From Cephalotrichum gorgonifer (Eukaryota > Ascomycota > Sordariomycetes > Microascales > Microascaceae): 64,000 nucleotides of DNA. Under the pieces are notes generated by a model. It ran no database searches. It was given only the letters and a program-made list of their open reading frames with translations, and was not told the DNA's origin. The position numbers and the translations under genes were made by a program. Shown in pieces: positions 45,064 through 54,921 of this stretch. The DNA is taken from assembly GCA_900312665.1 (NCBI GenBank), contig ONZQ02000022.1, forward strand, positions 124,001 to 188,000, read 5' to 3'. The number at the start of each line of letters is the position of its first letter. Within the stretch, counting starts at the first letter, position 1.

Positions 45064-45398
45064 CTTCGTATCTATATCCCGCCTGTCTGTGTGTGTGTTG
45101 GCGCCAAGCGAATAAAAAATTCGGCCCTCAAGCTCTCAAACCCACGATGTCGCTTGGGGAGAAGTGCAATGAGATGCGACGCAGCCGGTGTCGGTAGTGG
45201 AAACGAGCAGGTAACACGATGCAATCCGAATTATTTTCGATCGAGAGGACCTCGTGGCGTGCCGGGATGCAAGTGCGAACGTAAGTGGCTTGGATCTATC
45301 GGATGAGATTCCTGGAACTTGTCGCGTGGGAGAAATTCTTGGAGGTGGGCAGCAGCGCGGGGATCTTGGGGGCGCGCCATAATGAGAAATGTCAGTCG

Positions 45399-45422
45399 AC
45401 GCGCCCTTGTGGAATCACGCGT
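45399..45422. promoter_or_regulatory. Two ACGCG (MCB-like) sites upstream of FEN1
   Basis: ACGCG at 45399-45403 and the full palindrome ACGCGT at 45417-45422 lie about 340-360 bp upstream of the FEN1 start. ACGCGT is the MBF binding site that drives G1/S expression of replication genes, including RAD27, in yeasts. Function here is inferred. Confidence 0.4.
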
Positions 45423-46291
45423 TGAGTGGTCTTGCCACTTTGGGCAGGTGGAGGCAGCTGTATTAGTCTATCTGCCTGTTGGCGGACATAATCCTGATAA
45501 CCAAAAGTGAAGGCAGCCGTCGTACTTCTACTCAGACTTCAGAACAGCATGTGAAGGTGGTTATGTTTGTGCATCGCGAATTGATTATGACCCGAGTATA
45601 TCTATTTGCAAAACTCCACTAGCCAAACAATCATTTGAGGTAAGGACAGAAACACGGACAAGAGAGAATAAGAGAGAAAAAGAGCTATGTAGCAATGAAT
45701 GAAGAAACGACAGTAGGTATTGAAAACACATCGCTAAGGTTTCCGCCCTTTTTTGTTTTGTCCATCCCCAACGCCCCAAAGAAGATGATGGAATATAATG
45801 AGCGAAAAAAAAAAATGTTCCCCCGTTTTCCCTTTTTGCAAATAAAAAGAAGCTCCCATGCCCTGGTATAGATACAAACGGTAGAAACGGTTAATACCCA
45901 TGCAAAAGAAAAAAAAAGTGAAAACGTAAGATTAAACCCCCGCATCATCGGAGGAGCTGTCCGCCAAAAGCGATTCGGCAGCCATCTTTCTCCTCCCGCA
46001 CTCCACCCTTATTCCGGTGTCACACCCAAGATCAATGAAACCAGAAAAAAGGCTCGGACCTTGTGCTGTGAAAGAGGTTGAACGTATAAAGGCCCGGACC
46101 TTGTGCTGTGAAAGAGGTTGAACGTATAAAGGCAGAAGGTGGGGGAGTGGGGGGAGAGAGTCAATGAGTAGGAGCCAGTGAGAGAGAGGCAGAGAGATGG
46201 GAAGGGGAGAGAGTGTGTATGGTAAAGGTGAAGGTGAGCGAGGTGGATAAAGAGTGTGTGCAGGTCACGGAGACAGAGAGAGAGCAAAATC
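45423..46291. other. Spacer between FEN1 and zinc-module copy C
   Basis: No gene supported. A/T-rich with several A runs. A short minus frame near 45.99-45.93 kb encodes only about 17 residues. The right part holds a 40-bp tandem duplication. Confidence 0.5.
46051..46130. repeat. 40-bp tandem duplication
   Basis: 46051-46090 and 46091-46130 are adjacent copies that differ at a single base (GGCTCGGACC versus GGCCCGGACC). The array lies about 160 bp beyond the stop codon of zinc-module copy C, probably in its 3' UTR. The near identity implies a recent event. Confidence 0.95.
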
Positions 46292-48712
46292 TCACTCCAG
46301 CTGCGCATCATAAACAAAATCCCCAAAGGCCTCGAAATCCTCATCGCCGCCAACCTGCGTCTGTCCCCCCTGCACACCGCCCTGTCCCTGCGCCCTCCCC
46401 TGCCCCTGGCCCGGAGTCATTAAACCGGCTCCCGGCAACCCCCGCGCTCCGGGTAAATTCCGCACCCCGCCTCCCCGCATCGTCCGCATCCCCGCCCCCT
46501 CGGCTGCCGACCTGGTGCTGGCCGACCTCAGCATGCCCGGAGCCTGCCGCCCTGGAAGGGTCGGGAAGGGGTCAATCACGGATGCGTCGTACCCCGAGCC
46601 GAACGGCTGGAGATCTGTAGCAAACGATAGGTCCCCCGTCATCCCACCCTGGAAGCCGCCCGGCCAGTACGGATTGTACTGGAACGACCGGGGCGCATAC
46701 CCCGCCTGCGCCACGCGGGACCCCACTCCGGAGCCGTAACCCATACCGTACCCAGTAGCGGAGCTTGTCACAGCCGGGCCGTACATCCCCGGGTCGGCAG
46801 GGACCGATGTGGGAGCCAAGAAAACAGGCGGATCCCTGCCATCGCGCGCCGGGGTGGGGATGGTGCCTGTTCCGGCCTGTCCCTGCGTCGAGGACGGGTT
46901 GTTGTGGCGCGACACCATGCCGTAACTAGAGAACGAGCCGGGACCCGACTGGTTCTCTAGCAGCTGCCCGGCAGTCTGGCCGTCGAGATCGGTCTGAGGA
47001 TGGATGAGCCGCTCTGCTGCCGCGACCATGTCGGCCCTGATTGCCTGCCACATCTCGGCCGGCTCCTGGGCGCCTTGGCCGAACGCCGACAGGTTGGTCC
47101 CGTCATTGCCACGCAGCCGTTCTACACCACCCTGCTCCTCCCATAGCGCGAAGCTGTTCTCGATGACTTCGATCCACGGATCACTGACATAAGGAGACGC
47201 CGGGCGCGGGGCATTAGGGAAGATGATGTCCCACATCTTGTACCACCGCTCCTTGGGGCTTCCCTCGCGGGGAACCCTCTTGAGGGCCTCCTGCTGCGTC
47301 TGCGTGAGACCCGGGTGGGTGAACTCCCGCTGCTCGCATGTCCTTTCCCGTATATGCCCGTCTAGATCACTCTGCAGGCCGAACACCCTCCCACAGCTAG
47401 GACAGTGCATCGGCGGGAGGTGGTATCGTCGTAGGTGCTGCTTCACATAGTTCGTCCCCGTGAGTGTCTGCCGGAAGAGGCAGATCCGGTGCGTGAGGGG
47501 GTCGTGCTTGTAGAAAGGACAGGCAAAGTCCCGGCCATCCTCACCTTGGAGCGAGGGGATTGTGTGAGGCTGGTTGGTTCTCCGCTCGTCTCCGTCGTCA
47601 TCCTCGTCCTCATCATTGACCCTAACTCTCTTTTTCTTCGCGCCGTTGTCCGGACGACGGCGTTTCCTGTCCTCCCCTTGGGGGTCGGGGCTTGGCTGGG
47701 GTCTCTTTTGCCCGGTCGGGGCGGGGCGCTTGCCTCCATTTGGTGCGCGTTCTGGCTTGGGAGCGGCGTTAACGGGGCAGGTTGCCTCGCTATACGGGGG
47801 GAGGGGAGGGTAACCGTATTCCTCGTCGGGTAGAAAGAGGGCGGGGTCCAGAGACACAGTAAAAACGGTGTAGGATAGGGACGGCACCCTGGCTAGCGAT
47901 CTGCAGATGTCGAAAGACTTGTCATAGGCAGTGCTTAATACCTTCTTCTGTTCGAGTAACGGGGATAACATCCGCATTAGGGTGGGTGTATCAAAGCAAT
48001 GGAGGGGGGAATTCGCGCCCCAGGGGCTCTTGCTATCTCTGGCATAAGGTCCCAACGCTGTGGTACCGGCTGGCGTGAGCGCCTTGTCCAGCATGAGCTG
48101 CAAGACTATCGTAAATAGATGTAGTCTTGGCCGAGACTGGGGCTGACATCGACCCAGTCGTCGGATAGCAGCAGCGAAGGCTGCTTTCGTATCGGCCCGG
48201 GATGGGGGGTCGGCCGGTGAAGGGCCAGCCGGTGAAGGTCCGAAAGGGGCCGCCTTGACGGATAATGATTTCGGCTCGGGGGCAGGAGTCCCCTCGTTCG
48301 GACGAGACGTAGACTTCCTGCCCTCGCCCTCGCTTGTGACGCTGATGGGGTAATCTTCAGGCGGGAGGACGACGCCGGAATCCCTCATAGGGGGGTTCTT
48401 TGAATTCGAGGTGGTAGAGACGGGTCGGATCGTGGTGGCATCGGTGATAGATGAGGGCGTGACCGTGACAGTCGATGTAGACTTCGAGGGTATTAGAGGT
48501 GTATTCGGCGTTGGTCTCGGTGAGACGGCCAAAGTGGAGACAGCACTGGCGTCGGGAACAAGACATGGCTTCGAAGGGCGGCTCTTGGGAAGCGTTAGAC
48601 GGAGGACGGCCGCCTTAGCGGAGGCCCGGGTAGAGTGAAACCATGCTTTAAGCTTCGCCGACTTGTGAGGTCTTGACCTGAAGAGGTCTCTGTGTCGTGT
48701 GAGGTTGGTCAT
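46292..48712 (-). CDS. Fungal two-finger zinc-module protein, copy C
   Basis: Single exon, 806 residues. The ATG at 48712 (MTNLTRHRDLFRSRPHKS) is preferred because in-frame codons further upstream offer no ATG. Residues 1-180 are Ser/Thr/Pro-rich and disordered. About 190-300 is a more ordered region with no known domain. A Lys/Arg-rich segment (about 350-370) resembles a nuclear signal. The shared module starts at about 395: CPFYKHDPLTHRIC, VKQHLRRYH, CPSC, HIRERTC, then a tail with LTQTQQEAL and YKMWDIIFPNA. The last 250 residues are Gly/Gln/Pro/Ser-rich and end EDFEAFGDFVYDAQLE. It is the largest non-HET copy and the only one on the minus strand. Function unknown. Confidence 0.75.
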   Translation of the reverse strand: MTNLTRHRDLFRSRPHKSAKLKAWFHSTRASAKAAVLRLTLPKSRPSKPCLVPDASAVSTLAVSPRPTPNTPLIPSKSTSTVTVTPSSITDATTIRPVSTTSNSKNPPMRDSGVVLPPEDYPISVTSEGEGRKSTSRPNEGTPAPEPKSLSVKAAPFGPSPAGPSPADPPSRADTKAAFAAAIRRLGRCQPQSRPRLHLFTIVLQLMLDKALTPAGTTALGPYARDSKSPWGANSPLHCFDTPTLMRMLSPLLEQKKVLSTAYDKSFDICRSLARVPSLSYTVFTVSLDPALFLPDEEYGYPPLPPYSEATCPVNAAPKPERAPNGGKRPAPTGQKRPQPSPDPQGEDRKRRRPDNGAKKKRVRVNDEDEDDDGDERRTNQPHTIPSLQGEDGRDFACPFYKHDPLTHRICLFRQTLTGTNYVKQHLRRYHLPPMHCPSCGRVFGLQSDLDGHIRERTCEQREFTHPGLTQTQQEALKRVPREGSPKERWYKMWDIIFPNAPRPASPYVSDPWIEVIENSFALWEEQGGVERLRGNDGTNLSAFGQGAQEPAEMWQAIRADMVAAAERLIHPQTDLDGQTAGQLLENQSGPGSFSSYGMVSRHNNPSSTQGQAGTGTIPTPARDGRDPPVFLAPTSVPADPGMYGPAVTSSATGYGMGYGSGVGSRVAQAGYAPRSFQYNPYWPGGFQGGMTGDLSFATDLQPFGSGYDASVIDPFPTLPGRQAPGMLRSASTRSAAEGAGMRTMRGGGVRNLPGARGLPGAGLMTPGQGQGRAQGQGGVQGGQTQVGGDEDFEAFGDFVYDAQLE

Positions 48713-50548
48713 CGAGAGGATTGGCGAAATACAAGGGCGGGATAGCACGGAGGTGCGGATAGAAGGAGCTCGAGGTAGCTTTCAAGTCGATAACGGGAAC
48801 CTGCTCAGTCTATAATGGTCGGAGGGGTGGTGATGAGACACCAGGAAAGGGGGGGTGGGGGAGGCGGAGATGGGGAGAGGCGAAGCATTCACGGAAGAGC
48901 AAGAGTGTAAGTAACCAAGACTTGATTATAACCTGGAAACAAAATAATACATGATGGGAGAGGAGAAGAAGGGTGCAAAGGTCAGTCAATCCGATAAATG
49001 TCAAAAGTTGACCAGCCAAAGACGAAGACGCCAAGAAAAGCTTGTGAGAAGAGCCTGTCCGTTCCCCCCGTTGGGAGGGTACTGGAGCAAGTCATTCTTT
49101 TGAGAAAGAAAAAAAAAATGTCCAAGTCCTACATACTAGACTGGGCACACAGGTGTGCAGCAGACTCCATACCAACAGACAGCCATTGGTCGGCGACTGG
49201 CAGTCATTTCGAGGCAAGTTGTTATTAGAGGGGAGAGGGACCGAGGGAAAGGGGGGGGGGGCGGCAAGCAGATAACTCAGACAAAACAAAAAGAAGAAGA
49301 GGGGAGGGGGTGGGAGGGACCGGACAAGGGGGAGGTAGCAGAGCCTGGTCTCTGGTCAGGCGGCGAAGTGGAAGAAAGGCCAAATCGAGGCTGAATCCGG
49401 TTGGTTGCCTTAAAATCTACGAGGTACGACGCATGAGTACCTACCTGCTCGTACTCGTGCTCGTACTCGTACTTCGGGTAGTTGACTTCCGGCCACCCGC
49501 GAGGATGAGATTCCTCGGCCGACTCGTCTCCGTTGGTGGCGCTGGGTTGCCAATCGTGGCCCAGATAGTTGGCTCACGGCGTGCGTGGACGTCTCGCGAG
49601 GCAGAGGCAGGTGGCCAGTGTACTCGGAGTACTGGGCTTCCGAACGGAGCAGAAAGCGGGGGAACGAAGAGTGGTGATCTGTTGCAAGAGATAAAGGTGA
49701 AGCTGGAGGGAGCCGGGTTTGGGACCAAAATCGGTCGGGTGGGGGGGCAGGGCAGGGCGAAGAAGCGAGAGGTAGAATGTGACCTGATGGGAACATGAAA
49801 TGATGGGAAAGGGCTTGGGAGAGAGGGACCAGGCTCGGTCGTGACTCGGTAAATCCGGACTCAAAATACTCGAGGTAGACTTGCGTTGCTTGGATGACGA
49901 ACAAAAAAGATTGGGGGCGGCGACACTGGGTGCGGTGGTGCCCGCAAGCCGCGTGTCGTGGCGGTGCTTGGGCTTGGGCTTGGTCTTGGGGGAGGGGGAA
50001 GGAGGAACCATGAAGGGCGAGAGGGGAAGGGGGAAGGGGGAACGGAACGAAACCCGTTTTTTGTCGTTCCATTCCCGACCAACCCCCGCGCTGATCGCTC
50101 AGCCTACCAAGGCGTTTTCAGCTCGCTCGTCGCCGTGGTTTGTCAGGGAATTGCCGGTCTGTCTCGTGAGCGGGCTGCTCGGTCTGTCATCACGGTGTCT
50201 TCATTCGTCAGGAGGGAAGGAATCGCGGCGGGGATTTAATCCGTTGTGCGCGCAAGTTCGCCACCTTGGCTGCTTCGTTCTAATCTATCCGCTTCAGGGA
50301 AGAGGCACGAAGAAGGATCAGCAATTTAAGCCGATGCGAGTCATTGAGAAAGACTTCGAGACGGCCAACGTTGGCGGAGACAGAAGTGGAAGGGACAGGG
50401 GTACATTATAGCGGCAGGGGTGGGGTGGGTAAGTCTACGAGTACGTATCCGTACCTTGGACCAGGCTTAGAATCACAGCTGTGGTGCTACAATCCCGCTC
50501 ACAAGTTACGTTGTATGAGCGATGTCAAGTGTCTGCGCTCAGACTGGA
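48713..50548. other. Spacer upstream of copy C
   Basis: No gene recognised. Plus and minus frames overlap between 49.4 and 50.4 kb without known motifs. It contains G-rich blocks (run of 11 G near 49.25 kb) and a CTCGTACTCGTGCTCGTACT microrepeat at 49441-49476. Confidence 0.5.
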
Positions 50549-50698
50549 ATGCTCCTTCTCGTGCTTGTCTCCATCGATGATTGTCGTTACCTTATCCCAA
50601 ACCACAACCTCAAGGACCATCCAGATGCTGTGCTCGCCGACAAAGAGTGGAAGCGACAGCTGCCGCACTTTTACCTAGCCAGGTCCACGTTCTTATGA
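50549..50698 (+). other. Short unassigned frame, 49 codons, beside the hairpin cluster
   Basis: ATG at 50549 opens a 49-residue frame with a hydrophobic start (MLLLVLVSID) and a coding-like remainder (YLIPNHNLKDHPDAVLADKE, then WKRQLPHFYLARSTFL). It ends TGA directly before the first hairpin. I recognise no family. It may be a relic of a larger gene or of a mobile element, or chance. Confidence 0.2.
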
Positions 50699-50699
50699 G

Positions 50700-51255
50700 C
50701 CTTCAAACCTTTGAAGGTTTGCAACGATAAAATCGCGAGAGAGTCAAGAAGGTCCGTGAAATAAAGCATCAAATGCTCCTTCCTCGTTGCATGTGGACCT
50801 TCCACATGCAACGTCGTCGTTTTCACCAAAGCAAAGTAAAGCTCTTCTTAAACCACATCCTTGGAAGGCAAGAGCAGGGCGACCTGCATCCCAACATTTG
50901 AGGTACGTACTGTATTAGTTGACCCCCTCGTCCTCCAATCGACGCAAAGATAAAGCCCATACACTTTCCTATAGGGCCCCCCGTTCCTTCCTTGACACCA
51001 GTCCCGTCGCTCCCGCTACCCCTAGCGCCTACCGCTAGCACCTGCCACTAGCTCTTGCCATGCCATCCCTCCGGGCATGGCATCACAGGCCAATTGAGAC
51101 CGCGAGGCGTGGCGGGGGCGGGGGCGGGGGAGCAGTGAGAAGAAGAATAAATCGATTGGAGGGGAAGGATTGACAAAGCTTAGAGACACTTGATGCCAAT
51201 CGCGCTATACCGAATTCGGCGGCTCTAAAGGAGCCGCCGAATTCGGTATAGCGCG
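50700..51255. repeat. Cluster of perfect hairpins
   Basis: Perfect inverted repeats within about 0.55 kb: 50700-50707/50710-50717 (8-bp arms), 50785-50797/50801-50813 (13-bp arms, 3-nt loop), a 6-bp pair at about 51022-51038, 51056-51064/51074-51082 (9-bp arms), and 51201-51225/51231-51255 (25-bp arms, 5-nt loop TAAAG). A 14-bp palindrome TGCACATATGTGCA lies just beyond at 51298-51311. No gene covers them. Confidence 0.9.
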
Positions 51256-52192
51256 GATGCGCAGGCAATCGGCAGACCAGCGCTGACTTTTCACTGTTGC
51301 ACATATGTGCAGCATATTTCCAATTCCCAATCCGTTCATCGTACTCTGTCCACCAGCTGCCATAAATGTACCCATGCCTTGGAATTTATTACTGCCCAAT
51401 CATCCAGCTCTGCTACTCCCGAGGACTGAGTCGGTACCTCTGGCCTGTTTTGCCAGCCTTTTATGTGTAGCACAAGTACACGCACTCGTCTTTCGCACCG
51501 ATGTGCGTCTCAAACGCAGAAGGGGACCACGGCGCGCTTCTCTGCGTCAGCCGCGAACCAGATAGAGTGACGCCTTGATAGAGATGACCTAAAGCTCAAT
51601 TCACAATACCTGGATTCCAGTCAGCTAAGTTCCTCCCATGCTGCTTGTCCTGATTTGCAGTGTCCAGATGTAAAGGTTTCGCCAGTTGGTACTTCGGTAA
51701 TCGCTCCCCCCCTCGAGCCCTGCTCCTGTATCATTCGTGTCTCTTCGGACCCTATTCCCGCCTCCTTCGTATCTCTTTACACCACACCCTATTCCTGTAT
51801 CATTTCTATGTTCAGGACCCTTCCTTACTGGGACAGCCCGCACGTGCTTCGTTCTCTCTCCGTCGGTCTCATCCCCGATCCTTCAAGTATCCCGGAAGGA
51901 AACCACCTGCCATTGATTGGAGCTGTCGAACTGAAACCTCCCAGTGACCACCCGCCCCCACCCACCGGCAACCCAGACTTCTACCCAGCTCCGTTTCTCC
52001 CGCGAGGATTAACACTGAAGGTTCCATTCTCGGCTCGGGCGGGGCCTTCGGCATCCACATCTCCGACGGCACTCCCAAAACAGAACAGGGTCCCGCCCAT
52101 TCTCCGAACTCCGTCGTGAGACACATATATATCTACAAGTAGTCAGGTCGACGTTCTTCCAGCGGGCATTTGGCCTCAGGGCAACCGCTCAA
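51256..52192. other. Spacer upstream of zinc-module copy D
   Basis: A plus frame of about 154 codons (51655-52119) is Pro/Ser-rich and has no recognisable motif. It probably lies in the promoter or 5' UTR of copy D. Confidence 0.45.
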
Positions 52193-53815
52193 ATGTCTGA
52201 TCGCGAGCCTCTTTTCCCTCTCGACGGGTTATCCCATGTAAGTCAGACCCCCCAACTACCCATCCCATTCACGACTTTCCTTATGTATTCCTTGGATACC
52301 CATCCATGCAAGGCAGCGAGTTTGCGTCTATCAGTACTACCCTTAGCGCCGCTTGAGCTGTAACTGTTCGGAAGGACTGATACGACCGCTGGGCTCTTCT
52401 AGGTCCAAGACGGGGAGCCCACCGTTGCCGAGGAAAACGGCCAAACACAACCTCTCACATCGCCCAATATAGTTCCGTCGCTCCGATTGAGTCCCACCAG
52501 GCACGAGTTCGACCCTCTTCTTAGCGCGGATATGGAAAGATGGGTCTGGGATAGCGTACCAGGACTCCATCACTCACCCATGGCGGAATCGCACCAGGAC
52601 GCCAGCTTGCGGCGGACTTTGAGAGCACCCCCCTGGACACGCACGGCAGAGCTGCACCTCGAATCCCTGGACCAACAGAGCGCGCGATCGCTCCCAGTGC
52701 CTTCTTTCCCACCTGGTCCTATACCTGAAGTCAGGGTTGAGCGAGAGCTATCCATTGCAGCGGATGACGACGAAGAACGCAATAATCTGATACCCATACC
52801 AAGTTTCCTCAGTTACGGTCTTAGTCCCCCAATAGTCCGGCCTTCCGGTGGAAGAAACATCGGCAATAGCCCGTCGACATACAGCCCACAGACAAGCATA
52901 CCCCGCTTTAGAAGCGACATTCTCTACGGCGTAAGGACAACCACAACCGAGCCGACGCCGAGTTACGTACCATCCGTCCCCGAGAACGACGAAGATGAAT
53001 ACGACCACGCCAGCGGCCCCGGAAACCCCCCCACGGATCCCCAGCGGATCTTCGCCTGTCCGTTCTACCTGAGAGACCCGACCACGCATAGGCGCTGCGT
53101 GAAGTTCGCGCTCAAGCGCATCAAAGACGTCAAGCAGCACCTGAACAGGAGGCACAGCCGCCCCGACCACTACTGCCCCATATGCCACAAGGTATTTCGC
53201 ACCTCAGCGTTACGGGACTCCCATATACGCGGCCGCAGCTGCCACATCCGGGCACCGCCATTACAGACTCTGTCGGACGGAATATCTGCCGACCAACGCA
53301 TGGAACTCAAGCGCCGGGTAGACCGGAACCACAGCGCGGAGAGGCAGTATATGCAGATATGGGAGACTGTCTTTCCGGGGGTGAACGCGCCCGCGTCCGT
53401 ATACCTGGACAGCCGCGCCAGCGAGACCGTCTTGATCATGCGCAGGGTCTGGGAGCGGGACGGGCAGGGAATTATCGAGTCCGTGGTGACGGACCCCCAT
53501 TCTGGGGTAAGCACGGGCGGAGAGGCCGTGTACATCATGGACCGCGACTTGAGGGCTGTAGTAGCAATGGTGCTAGATCGGTTCCTCGACCGTGTCCAAC
53601 AGGAGGACGGGATTGCGGCGGATATCGATGCCACGGCGGCTCCATCTCCATCTCCCAAGCCGAAACCGACATCTCACGGACCCATGCCCGCGGAACACGA
53701 CGAGGCTGGAAGTCTACCTCCGCATCCCCGGCCGTTCAACTCGGGCGAACTAGAGTTTGATAATTGGATTGCTTACAACTGGCAGCTGGACCAGCCGCCA
53801 CCCTCAACCGATTGA
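52193..53815 (+). CDS. Fungal two-finger zinc-module protein, copy D (2 exons)
   Basis: Exon 1, 52193-52237, encodes MSDREPLFPLDGLSH and ends at a GTAAGT donor. Exon 2, 52403-53815, follows a CTTCTAG acceptor with an upstream CTGTAAC branch-like site, in phase 0. The product has 485 residues. Without exon 1 the large frame has no ATG near its 5' end. The N-terminus (about 1-220) is disordered. The module begins at about 231: CPFYLRDPTTHRRC, VKQHLNRRH, CPIC, HIRGRSC, spaced C-x12-C-x13-H-x4-H-x6-C-x2-C-x12-H-x5-C. The tail reads DGISADQRMELKRR, MQIWETVFPGV and VWERDGQGI. Closest by eye to copy C. Function unknown. The 165-nt intron is longer than most here. Confidence 0.75.
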
Positions 53816-54921
53816 CCGACTTTCCAATTTTTTATGCCGAGAACTTCGTCTGCGTTGGACCATCTTCTGGCCGTGCCATCCGCCGGCTCTCATTTACTTT
53901 CTATTCACTTTTTTCTTATTACGGAATGAGCGTTCTTTTTTCTGTCGTTTGCCAGTAAAAGTTACCCTTTGGAGCGGAGGCTACACCTACTTCCACCTGA
54001 TGCTCGGCCCTACATTCATGGCTCAATCGCCTATGCTGCTGTTCAGTAAAATAAAAAAAGAAGAAGGGAAGGGAGAGGTACACGGGGTATATTTGTCTTT
54101 GCCGGATGAGCTGGGGATTCCATCTTGGATAGTTACTACTATATTCTGCCCCGGTGGGCCAAACGGGACATGGGAGGACATGATAGATGAAACTATAATG
54201 TGTACAAGACCAAAATCTTATGGAGTGCCCGCGGTATAGCGAATTGCTTGATAGACACAAATAGGTGTGAATGGACCCAAGACAAAAAAGCCCATATTAT
54301 TATGCCCATACAAATGGGATCGGCTTCAAGATTCGCTATTATTATCTTACACTTGTTCAAAACTGGGCCAGGCCAGATGTTGTTGTCGTGAATGTCCGGC
54401 GCGCCTCGTAGTCGTTCCAGTCAAACTCTGGTACCCGCTCGGATCTACTGGCGTCTATCCATATGAGATCCTGTTCCTCGGAGAGAACGTTCCGCTCTTC
54501 ATCCCCTCGCTACATGTACCCCCAAGTCGTTCAAAAACAGCACGACACTCGGCATAGCACGACTTCGTCTTCTCAAGTCAAATCCCTGCCATAGTTCACT
54601 TTCAGAAAAAATGCCGCACGGAGCTGGGAATGAATTGCCCGGACACAGCCCAGGTCCGCCCGGGTCGGTCCCCGTATTGAAAGAAAACGAGAAACCAATG
54701 CAAGGGGTATACACAGAAACTATACAGACACAAAAAATCATGCTAAAATGCAAGAAACCAGCTCACTCCCCGTAAAGACGACACCGCCCTCCCTCCCAAA
54801 AAAAAGATATCCTCCCTCCTCCGTCCCTCCCTTCTGGCCCTCCCAAATGCAACCCCCTTCCCAATGCCACCCCATAACTATCCCCCTGAACCCGTCACTC
54901 ATACACCTTCTTCCCCCTCCC
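53816..54921. other. Spacer between convergent genes
   Basis: 3' flanks of zinc-module copy D (plus) and the Zn(II)2Cys6 regulator (minus). A frame overlapping the copy D stop in another phase extends to 54239 but has no motif. Nothing else recognised. Confidence 0.5.
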
